Assembly (NCBI GenBank): GCA_022577435.1
Contig: JAKOON010000023.1
Location: forward strand, 3,939,501-4,003,500
Length of the DNA: 64,000 nucleotides
DNA from: Embiotoca jacksoni
Taxonomy: Eukaryota > Chordata > Actinopteri > Embiotocidae
Direction of reading: 5' to 3'
Shown: piece after piece, positions 26,000 through 36,900 of the stretch
Layout of the letters: each line of letters starts with the position of its first letter
Position numbering within the stretch: the stretch's first letter is position 1
Position numbers and translations under genes: made by a program
Notes under the pieces: generated by a model
Seen by the model: only the letters and a program-made list of their open reading frames with translations
Database searches by the model: none
Told to the model about the DNA's origin: nothing

Positions 26000-26977
26000 A
26001 TTTATTAATCATTAATCATTAAACATTATTACATTATTCATACTGGTGAACAAAGACCACTTCTACAGAGGGACGTTCACAACATACATATTACATTATT
26101 ATATACAGTGCAGTGCATTACAGTGGATTGTTATATGTGTGTTGCCGGGATGGAGGGATGGGAAGACTGGGAGGAGAGAGGGACAGAGGGAGGAAAGAAG
26201 GAAAAGGGGAGGTTATTTTTTTGGAGGGATGGAGAGTTGTGATAGTAAGTTTTCTTTTTATTACTTCATTTTTTTTTTTTTAACCACAGTACAGTTTGTT
26301 CTATAAAAGTTAAACCCATAGAGAGATAGAGTGCCACATTTTCACAGCTACTGTTAGGTGAACCTACTGGAAGTTGACTCTTGTGGGAATATCAAATGAG
26401 ATACATTTTGTCATGAGATGCTATAGAGAGATGCTATAAAACATTCTAAGATAGTCAGCCTCCTTCCAGAGCGCGGAAACCCTGGAGGGCAGGCCAAAGG
26501 TCAAAGGTCAAAGGTCAAAGATCAGATCAGCGTGCATGCGTGCTGCAGACATTCAGACATGTTCAGCCACCTAGAAAAATGGCTGAACCCCCGCCCCCTG
26601 CTATTTCTTCTTCTGTGTTCAGGCATCATTTTTGGTGCTTTCCCTTTTTATATATAAAAAATACAAAACATAACAACGAAAAGAACTCCATTGGTTGTCC
26701 CGTTTTTTTCTCCCTCTTTCATTTTTCCCAAACTGTTTTTTATTCATTTTCATTGCAACATTTTTTTCCTTCCCTTTTCTCCTCCAGTCACTTACATATT
26801 GACAAAGTATACAATATTTTACAACTGAACAAGACTGAAAGGTAACATTTGATTTGTCCAATGAGATACAAGGCCCAGATCCTATATCCAATCAGAGAAG
26901 TCAACTGGAAGCTAACCAGTAGTAAGCAACACAACAAGCCTATGGTGTGAAGGGAGCTGTCCAGATGCAGCTCTGTA
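26000..26977 (-). other. Probable rab6b 3' UTR and flank
   Basis: No exon. Several TTTATT hexamers (AATAAA on the minus strand) occur, e.g. 26000-26005, within 1 kb of the stop. It includes a T-rich tract (26268-26281) and a purine-rich GGGA/GGAA stretch (26147-26210). Confidence 0.4.
26494..26520. promoter_or_regulatory. Tandem AAAGGTC array (overlapping DR1 nuclear-receptor sites)
   Basis: Three perfect 7-bp units give overlapping AGGTCA-n-AGGTCA direct repeats with 1-nt spacing, the DR1 form bound by HNF4, PPAR/RXR and COUP-TF. It lies about 460 nt past the rab6b stop, in the 3' UTR or just downstream. A similar but shorter AGAGGTCAGAGGTCAGA lies at about 22565-22580 in aire intron 5. Confidence 0.45.
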
Positions 26978-29900
26978 TTAACATGAGCACCCGCCCTCGG
27001 GGACAGTAGGCTCTGCCGGTTTGTCCAGCTTGATGTCGATCACTGGAAATTTTCCAGTTAAGGAGAAGTCGCATTGTTGATGAAATAAATGGATAGATAC
27101 GATTGTTTTTCTGATCAGCAGTTTGAGAACATCAATGAAATTGTCAGACTGTTATTTATCAAAGTGGATGCAGCACAACCAGTAGGATATTGTCGTTCAT
27201 TATATACTACACTTTCTTCTTCTTGGTTAAAAACCGAAGCCTACATTACCCACAATGCAGCTTAACCCCCAGCAGTTCGGTCAAAGATTCAAGTGTCTCA
27301 AGTAAGTCTCCTTCTTATTAACCTCTCTTCTTGTCTTGTCCTGGCATATTTGTCCCATATATATACCCAGTAAGTTTTATCAACAAATCCATACACGTAC
27401 TACACTGTAATTTGTGGGCTGAAATTTAAAGTAAATTGTCAGTTGTTTATTTTTTTTAAACTGTAAAATACAAAATAGAATTTTGAAGTTTAATTTATGA
27501 TATTTTTCCCGTATTAATTCAGATTTCTTGATAAGTATCCTTCTTTTCAATCAGTCCCTCTCCTGCTTTCGACATCCGTCCTCCATCACACGTCCTCTCT
27601 CCTGCTGTCACTTCTCACACAGCCACTATGTGGTGCTGCACCTGTGCATCCACAATATCTTCCTGGCTCTGAGCAGTTCTTCTCTATTAAGCATAAAAGG
27701 TTTAATGGCTGATTCCTCGGTAGACAGTAGACTGGGCTGTCTGTTTGTACGAGAGCCAACAACCACTAAGAGATTAAAAATAAGCTGCCCATTTCTCGGC
27801 TGTTTGGCTCTCTGCACAGTGAGTCAGATCGGCCGTAAAGGATACTGCCTTCAGGGTTTGCGTCGTCCAAGCTTTCCATTCCAGGTAGGGCCGCTGCAAC
27901 TCGACGAAACAGCTAGGATGAGAAAAGGGAAGAGAATAGAGGAAAGAAGAGAGGAGGGAGAGGGAGAGAGGAAAAAAAGGGATATTATGAGTAGGAAGGT
28001 TAAAATGTGTATTAAATATTTTATATAGAGTGCTGCTTTTGTTTTTTTATGTGCATACACTAAATACACAGAAATATTTTGGGATGACGAGTGCTATTTT
28101 GTATCACGACATCCCCTAATTATAGATGGAGTACTGTTTGATTTTTTTTTCTGCATTTATATGGATGTTTGCCCAGTGTAGAACTGAAAGGTTGAAATGT
28201 TGCCTCATTACATTTTTGAGCAGTGACAAAGGAAGCACTGATATCCCTGCAATACCACAATGTACACTATAAAAAAAAGTAAAAGTATGTAAGACTTATC
28301 TGCAAAATGTACTTACAATATCAAAACTAACTGTATTCAGTGCAGAAATGTTGCTTGTTTCAATTAATAACTGTATCACATTAGATGATCACTGCTGAGG
28401 TATTAAACTCTAAGTAAGAATTTTACTGTCGTAGCTGATCATATTTTATCAGTTTTCTATGTAAAATCCTATTTGTAAAACGCATAGTAACTATCGCAGT
28501 CAGCAGTGAAGTAGAAAGCACAATATTTCCTTCAGAACTGTAGAGGATTAGAAATATAAAGTGGCATGACACAGAACTACTAAATACTAGTACCTCAAAT
28601 TAGTACTTAAGTGCAGTACTCAAGTAAGTGTACCAGATTACATTCCTGCACTATTTTTAGGAGATCACAATATGTGTAAACTTCCTGTCCTTTATTCCTT
28701 TGTATGCACGTGTAGCTAACTTTGCACTACACTCGTTACTACTGTCGCACATATTTACTCGTATCAATTTTATTAATCCACACTGGTGGCTCGATCATGT
28801 TGGAGGGACACAGCAATGGCAGAGATTCTGATATCAAGTGAGGCTCAAAATGCTGTGAAATATGGTGAAACTACAGGGATCACCTGCTTGACATTGCAGC
28901 CTGTCTTGGCACTGGTCTCGATGAACATGACGTTCAGCTCTTTGGCTCTCTGCTCTCCTTCCTCGATCGTGATTTGCCTGCAGGAGAAAAAGAAAATCAG
29001 GCCAGACTCAGCATTTCAGGCTAATTCATTCAGTACACTGACGTGTTGCTTTCAACCGCTTTCTGTTCTTTTAATAAAATATCTCCACGTTAAAGTTGAT
29101 TATGAACCAACATATTTACCTCTTCTCCTCCAGGTCTGTCTTGTTGCCTACTAGCATGATGATGACATCACCTCCTCTCTCTGTCCTGACATCATCAATC
29201 CATTTGCAGGTCTGCTGGAATGAATTCACATCTGGGGAGACCAGAGCCTCATGTTACATCCAGTCTTTCCTTGTCATTCAAATCCCATATCTCAAACAGC
29301 AGAAAAACAGATTAATATACAGGCACATGCATCGTCATGCAGGTAGCAAATTGCTGCTCACTTGTAATGTCATAGACAACCACGGCCACTGTAGAGTCTC
29401 GTATGTAGCTGGGAATGAGGCTCCTGAAACGCTCCTGTCCAGCTGTATCCCACAGCTGCAGCCTTACCTGCATGTGTCACAAATACAGAAATGCATGCCT
29501 TCAGCAGCTGTTTCAGCATTAACTGTCACACCACACGCAGACTATACACATGTAAAGGCCTTGTAAGTACACTTCCAAGGGGATAAGCTAGTATCAGCTC
29601 GTGTGCAGGCTGGCAGAGCTGAATATCCCAACAAAGAAACAGTATTAATACTAAAGTAGATGATTCATGGGTGAGGCTTTGACTTGTTGGGGCTAGAAAA
29701 GTCAATGCACCAAAGCTATTCCTACCAGAAATAACCTTAGGATAATCATGTTAGTGTGTGAAGAGAGCTGTAATTAACCAAATCGAATCAAGGATTATTC
29801 AAAACAGAGTGGAAATTGGGACGTTCCTCACTTGAGATGTTGACTAAAACCCTACAAGTAAATGTGTATCAATTCATCTGTACATGTGTTTTATAAATGT

Positions 29901-31762
29901 GAATTTAAAATGACAATCAAGGTTTCCTACTGTTCGGTCTTCCAGGTACATTGTCTTTGATAGGAAGTCAATTCCAATGGTCGCCTGTGGTGAAGAAAGA
30001 ACAAAAAAAATTCAGAATGAAACAGAGTAAGTGAAATTTTGAAGGCTCACTGCTCTCATCCAAATGATTTCTGTTAAATAAGAACAAAACACAAAAAGCT
30101 GTTAAGAGACAAAAAAAAGAAAAAAGGAGCTAATGAGTACAGAAACTGAATCAGACTGAAATACTAATTTAATTTGCACGATTTGTGGAGTTTGTAGAAG
30201 AAGAGGTAACCCAACATCACTTATTCTGCCATCAATTAATGCACCCCACTGTTCTTTATCAATTAATATTCTTCTGGTTCTGTATCTGGTGAGTCTCACC
30301 TGATATGTGTTGTCGAAACTGTCATACATGAATCTAGTGATGAGAGATGTTTTCCCCACTGAAACAGAACAGAGCACACAGATGTTGATTTTCAGTGAGG
30401 TGTTGGTGCAGATCACCAAGAATCTTCAAAGACATCAATAAACGATTTCTATTAACATCATTCAATGAAAATAGGTTTCTTTGATGTGACAGAATGACAG
30501 TAAATGACAGTTTCACATTCGATCACTGCCACTTTAACCATCACTATCAACCCAATAACAATTTAAAGAAATACAAGAGAATAAAATCCATATAATGGAA
30601 ACATTAGATTTGACTTGAGGCAATTAAAAGAAAAAACATGAGCTCACTCATGACTCAGTGGAACAAAATCTGCCTGATAATTCAGCAACATTACTGTAAT
30701 TTTACTTTATATCAATTAATTTCTTTAACGATAGGTTCTGTAATAAAGGATCAATGAATAACTTCTCCTATTCTTATCCTTACTAATCCTTCCAAAAATG
30801 ACATTTCACTGCAAAGTAAGCAATTAAAATTTGTTTTCTACACTCTCTGTATCGTATAGTATCTGACATCTTAATGTCTCACACTGCCAAACCAGATGTG
30901 TAAATGCTCCTCATGAGCAAAACAATATTAAAGAAATCTATAAAACTAAATGGTGTCAATGATGGAAAGTTTAAAATCTTTTCAGGGCTGCAGCTGATAA
31001 TATTTTCATTCGTTGATCATATCTCCAAAACAATACAAAACAGAGTAAAAAGCTGCAACCTGAGACCTAAATTGTAATTATGACTGTTTGTATCTTGCGC
31101 CATTTTGAATTTGTTTTCTTGTTGTGTCTTAAGTTTTGTGCCAATTTGTATATATTCTGTTATTGATTTTGTGTCGTGTGCTGGTTTGCTTGTATCTTAG
31201 TGGTGGAGTTTTTGTAATTTATCCATGCTCTATACAAATAAACATTAACAATATGAATAAACATCGACTTAATGTTTCAGCTAAAATAAATGTTGTTCTT
31301 GAAAGCCGGTGTGAGAAGACTGCAATGAGGAAAAATATTATTGATTAACAACTAATAAAACATATGTTGCATCCAAAATAATCACCGGAAAAGATTGTGA
31401 CTCTTCACGAGACAGATACACAACACATGAAGGTTTGATCTGTTTCGCAGCGTTCGTAAGCCGGATGGAGACTTCTCAGAGGTTCAAGGTGAGCCTCCAT
31501 TTGTATTTACATCCCTCCCAGCACCATCTTTCACACCATTTTACACCAGATCTTTACATGAGTGAGGACAGGAGTGTTTTCAGCAGGCCCCTGCTCTCAT
31601 GCAGAGACCTCTGTGCAGACAGCAGTAGTTTGGAAGCCAGCGATGGGCAGTGGCCACATCAGGCCTCACTTTCAGCACCATGGACAGCAACATTGCAGTA
31701 CAGGCCACACAAACACACACAGGGAGGCTTCCAGTCGACATACAGCCCTGTCATAGACATCC

Positions 31763-31821
<59 letters not shown>

Positions 31822-32827
31822 AGGCGTCACAATGTAAAACACAATCACCAGTTAAGCTGCTGTCATATTAGACCTAACTGTGCGTATATTCTGTTCTTTT
31901 TCGTTGTTTTTGATGGGCTATTGATGAGCTCCTCCTGCTGCCACTCTGGATGTCTCATGTCTGAACACGTATCCGGCAGCTTTACAGCGCTAAACCATTA
32001 TCGATCAGCTCCTCCTGAATTTGTGCCATCACATCAAAGCACGTACACAGTCATTCCCACCCTGAATACATGGATTATTGAACAAATAGTATAATGTTGT
32101 CGCGCTGTCAGGCCCGTTTTTATTGGATTATTTATGGGAGCGAAGCGGAGACTGCGAGGTTCGGAGATGCTACAGACATCGGCAGCCTAGGGTGTGTCCC
32201 GAACTGACACATGGGGGACTGTTTATTACCTTCTTTAAAAACACCAGCGGTGGGAGAAATAATAAACACTGTCATATAATAAGAAAAAAACAAAGGATCG
32301 TTCGTGTCATAAATTGGCGATGTGAGTGAAATAAAGCCGTTATGTGGAAAAGGCTGAGCATATTTGTCGGTCACTGCAGCACATCAAAACATCCGAATTC
32401 ATATCGCCTGCTATGATACCAATTATGACAATTTGCGACAAATAAACCACCCTCAAAAATATCAATTACAGTTGGCATTTATATTTGAGAGATCACAATG
32501 GTTGTATTTAATTAAAAGGTTTAAAATGATTTGCATGCGTTTATTTTTTTCTGTTCTGTTTTTTTTTTCACCTCGGTTAATCGAATTTTTTTCTGGATTG
32601 TGCCGGGAGCACCATGGGCGTCAGATAAACCAAAACCAGCCGGCTGTACACTTTAAACTTCCAAAAAAAACAACACGATTTACATACATGGCCTTCAACA
32701 TATAGGCTCCGCATGTTTGATGAGGATAACCCAAACCTCCCCCGAGCACTGACTCACCGCTCTGCTCTCCCAAAAATACGAGTTTAAATTTCCTCAGGGG
32801 GTTCCCCAAATCTCCTCCAGCTGACAT
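26978..32827 (-). CDS. rab6b: Rab6B small GTPase, complete (8 exons, 208 aa)
   Basis: Small GTPase of the Golgi that controls retrograde Golgi-to-ER transport and neuronal vesicle traffic; members recruit bicaudal-D/dynein and kinesins. Exons: 32827-32758, 30358-30300, 29984-29931, 29467-29362, 29231-29120, 28977-28884, 27912-27846, 27042-26978. They sum to 627 nt. The protein starts MSAGGDLGNPLRKFKLVFLG, has the P-loop GEQSVGKTS, switch I QATIGIDFLSK, switch II WDTAGQERFRS, the guanine motifs NKTD and ETSAK, and the prenylated end GGCSC. MSAGG at the start, QITIEEGEQRAKEL and IDIKLDKP favour RAB6B over RAB6A. The segment SLDDANPEG before the tail differs from the mammalian NVQEKSKEG-type spacer. 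Confidence 0.96.
31764..31819. repeat. (CA)n microsatellite in rab6b intron 1
   Basis: CA run of about 56 bp inside the 2.4-kb first intron. Confidence 0.95.
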
Positions 32828-32974
32828 GTTGGCAGATAAACAGCTCAACTTGGATTATGTTATGTGTTCTTATCGCTCGGCGTCTCCTCCGTTGTGGGTG
32901 CGCAGGGGATCCTCCTCTCCTCACAGAATGATGGGAATGCAGCTCAGCATCCTCCTGTCAGTTTGGGGATCTTG

Positions 32975-32985
32975 TGCGCATGCGC
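32975..32985. promoter_or_regulatory. NRF1-type palindromic motif upstream of rab6b
   Basis: TGCGCATGCGC is a perfect NRF1 consensus, about 150 nt upstream of the rab6b start codon, in a locally CpG-rich patch (32870-32990) that contrasts with the AT-rich surroundings. This is the position expected for a core promoter. Confidence 0.55.
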
Positions 32986-32989
32986 GACC

Positions 32990-33915
32990 TCACCTTTTTC
33001 AAACCCTCACCTTTCTATTGGACATGAAACTGAACTATGATTTACATGTCCGAGATATAAACTAATAAAAACATGCATGACTGCTACGGCAAAGTAAATA
33101 AAGGCAGTTGATTACACATCACATCGTTTTCATTAGATCATACAGTTAACATTGGTTTTGCCACATGACTTTACTGGTCAATAAAAAACATTTAACAGCT
33201 TCAGTTACTGGCTGCTTTATAAATTAAAATGTGCCCATAAAATTATTTCCATCATAATCATTCAAAAACAATCGGATGCAGTGTTAAGAAAAAAAAAATC
33301 CATATATCCTTTAATTTTAATTAATTTAGTTAATTTTGGAAGCGAAAACCCCAAACTCTATTTGGTTTAAGACTACTGGTCAAGAAATCAGCTAATTGAG
33401 AAAATAATTAGAAATGATTATCAGCTGCTGCCAAATTTAGCCAAACTTCTACCAACTGCAGCACTACTTGATTTGTGCATTCATGTCAATAGAGTGTTAA
33501 AATATCAAAATAAAACTCAAAAAAAGCCTTTCTATATTAAATATTACTTTTACTTATTCTATTTTAAGTGTATTTTTCTACCAATTCTTTGCTTTCACCA
33601 AATGACAAAGTATTTTATACTGCAATATCATAATATTACTTTCGTATTCGAAGTATCTTCCATAACTTTACAGACCACTTTCCCCTGAGTAGCAATGGAG
33701 TATAAACAAAGTCAACTGATTGCCGTCATCGAGTTGTGTAAAATGTTTTCTGTGTTTCTGCTGCATTTTTAAAGGAAACTCATAAACGTCATCTTATGGT
33801 GCTACAAATGGTGCTACAAAAAAAACACAAGACTGGATGCAAGAGGCTTATGCAAACTAAGTCTGTGTCATGTTGGTTTGCAGCAATAGTGCATCAGTAC
33901 TGCAGCAGATGCTAT
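32990..33915. other. Spacer between rab6b promoter and espnl 3' end
   Basis: AT-rich, about 0.9 kb, no exon. Both neighbours are on the minus strand, so this spacer must hold espnl termination and any distal rab6b promoter elements. Confidence 0.4.
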
Positions 33916-33921
33916 TTTATT
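33916..33921 (-). terminator. Candidate poly(A) signal of the espin-like gene
   Basis: TTTATT on the plus strand reads AATAAA on the minus strand, 76 nt past the espnl stop codon. This would give a very short 3' UTR before the rab6b promoter about 1 kb further on. Confidence 0.5.
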
Positions 33922-33996
33922 GGGCTTCCGACAATTTGCCAAAATGAGCAAAGTGAGCACATCAACATCACTTTGTGGAAAAAAGTCCCACAAGAC

Positions 33997-36900
33997 CTAA
34001 TGTTCAAAATCAAAGAGCTCCGCCTCCTTCTCTTTCCAGAAAGCAAAACTGCGGTCAATGTATTTGCAAATATCTTCATTGTTGTAACAGGAAAAGTTTG
34101 TGTCACTGCTACTCTCATCAGGAGTAGCACTTTGAACTGTGACCTTGGGCACCAATATGGAATCTGGCAGCAGTGATGACGACGACGATGATGACGATGA
34201 TGAAGGACAGCGGCATTGTCTTGATTCACCAAAGAAGCAAACTTTGATGTCCTCAAAGCCATTGCACCACTGGCGCCTCCCAGCCTGGATCTCCTGGAGA
34301 ACGGCCTTGTGAAAGTCCCGCACCTTCTCCCATGGGAAACTGCCGACATGGTTAAAGACTTCGAAGCAGAGGAGATGCCTCATCTTCCTCTCCTCGGGTG
34401 ACAACTCTTGCTCCAAGATGTGGAAGTAACCAAGCATAAAGAGGTCAAGGGTCAAACTGTCGTGGCTCACTGCAACACCATCCACATCTGGCAGGAACTG
34501 CTCAGGGGAGTAGGTTACCTGAGGGGAAGCATTTTCTGAGTCAGAGGAGGACAAACAAGAAGTTTGAGCCTCTTTGAGTTCATGTTTATTCCTCCAGGAG
34601 TTTAGCATTTTGTCCACAGCACCTCGTTGTTGGCAGAACTGAAACATGGAGGTGATTTTCTGTTGGGGCTGGGCTGCTGTCACTCTTCCTGATGCTCCAA
34701 CTTGTCCCTGTCTCTGCCTCTCTGCTCTCACTGAAATAGCATATGCAGACTTCTTCCAGTAGCTCAGGAACAGCACCACTATTCGCTCTTTTCGTAAACT
34801 GGTAGTCTCCATTACAGGTAAAAGTTTTCTAGGAGTTTCACATCGGCTGACCTCACAGTTAAGACTAAGGTTGTGGTTGTTATCTCCTGAAGCTGCAACC
34901 CCCACCTGGCTCGTCAACCCCTGTCCCCCTTTTACAACTCCAGCAAAGGGATAAATGCCACCAATCTGACCCTCAAAGTTGGATCTGAGGTTTCTCACTG
35001 ACACTCCAGACTGTTGGATCTCCCTCTCCACCCTCTCCTGCCGTGCTCTGCCGTAGCTGTTGCTCTCCAAGCGATGGCTAAAAGCAGATGCCATCCCTAT
35101 GTGTGGTATCCGACATCCACTGGAGGTCTCCACATGTGCTGGGTCTAGGCCCAGCTGCACCACTCTCTGCCCTAAATCAACTCCTGAACCATCTTTTATC
35201 CCCTCCAGCATTCCTGTCACTGTCCTCCTCTCACTGTCTTTATCTGTGGTTTGAGCCAGATTAGCCACCAGCAGAGACATACTCTTAACAATCTCTGAAA
35301 CACGACTGCACCAGGCTGGCAAAGTCGGATGCTTTTTCCCCTCAGAGTCCATCTTTTGCAGGACGTCTTTGTTGAAGGAAATATTGACAATAGGATCAGG
35401 TAAAATTGACCTCAGCTCCTCAGTCAGCCTGGTCAGCTCCAGCTCATAGGCCTGGCAGTGTTTCTGCAGTGAAACAGACTCAATCTGCTGCTGCAGGTAC
35501 GCCAGGTCATCCTCTGTTAGGAGCTCACCGAAAGGCCCCAAGACTGCGTTGTGAGCTTGGGAGTACTTCCAACCGTCCATTGGCAGGTAGCCGTTAGGCC
35601 TATCCTGTTAGTAGGAAATAAGAGATTTCAGCAAACAGTCCAGAGAGATGATTTTTGTCAAAGAAATGGTTCAGCATTTTGGGAAATATGCTTCTTTGCT
35701 TTGTTGCCTTTCGCACATACAGTCCAACAGAGCCGATGAAGAGTACCTGTCTCCTCTGCTCCTCCTCATCCTGCAGCCTGACCTGCAGCTGCCGCACCAT
35801 CACCTGCCGCTTCCACTCTGCGATGGGGCATCCAGTTTCATCGTGAGTTGGCACCAGGGAGTCGATGTCAGCCAGGATGACATCCACTATTGGTAACTCC
35901 TCCAGCTCCTCCTCACTGTCAAGCTTCTATCAGCGTTCAATAATGTAAGACACAGTGACACTGCTGAGCTCTGGGGCCACATTAGTTAAGATAAAAAAAA
36001 AAAAATCACTGTGATAACATCCTCACAAACCTATTTTTATGAAACTTTGTGGGGTTCTTTGAAATCCTAGGTAAATAAACCAAACAACTGTGGGCTAGAA
36101 GTCAAAATAATATAAAGAATTACATATATATTTATATCACATAAATAAGCATCAATGTAAAGACCCTTTTGAGTACGTAAGTGCCTTCATATTGACAAGT
36201 ATGAAAACATGCAGTGAACTACAAGTACCTGGATGGTGAACTCAAAATGGTCCACAAATTGAGGGTAAAACGCTGGACACTATTTGCCCTCAACGGTCTT
36301 CATGTTGGCAATATAGCAGAAAAGGAGAGACCACTGATATAAAGTATTTTCTAACTGCGGCAGGTATGTTGGCAGGTAATGCATTCAAATGTTTCGGTTA
36401 TTTCTCATAAGGGTAGAACAGAAGTGTGCTGTTTGGGAAAACACTACCCTGTTGAAATTTAACAACTACACAAGTCAGTGTATTAACATGTAAAAGTACT
36501 TGAGTGTACCGAGGGAAGTACGTCATTTGGAATACAGCCCCGATTGTCTGTTTGCTAAACCCTTCCCTGTAACAGTGATTGTCCAATCAAAGCTTATTAA
36601 CCATTATTAATCAAAGCTGGCAGTCCTGTCAAGCTTTGAATTTCCCAACATACCAAAGTGGTGTGTATGGGGGTGTAGTAAAAGTGACATGTAGCATCTC
36701 AGGAGTTTGGAGGGTGATGTCATGAGTGTAGCCATCGAGTGCAAATATAAGAATCGCTTACAGGTTTTTCTTTTTAAAACAAGTGAGCTGGAAACATGAA
36801 AAATTTATCTGGAGTCCCACAGAATTTCCATTTAGTTATCCAGCTCTCTACAGCTTCTTATATTGTTCTGCAAATGGAAAAATATGCAGAATAAAAAACC

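Noticed and set aside
26494..26520. CRISPR-like short tandem repeat
   Set aside because: Units are contiguous 7-mers without spacers in a vertebrate genome; a nuclear-receptor motif array fits better.
31435..32094. 219-codon plus-strand open frame in rab6b intron 1
   Set aside because: Its middle is the (CA)n repeat, it lies antisense in an intron, and the rest matches nothing known.
35604..35923. GTG start at 35887 as the beginning of a separate short gene
   Set aside because: It is the middle of an in-phase espnl exon (35923-35747); the frame continues upstream to the acceptor and downstream across the intron.
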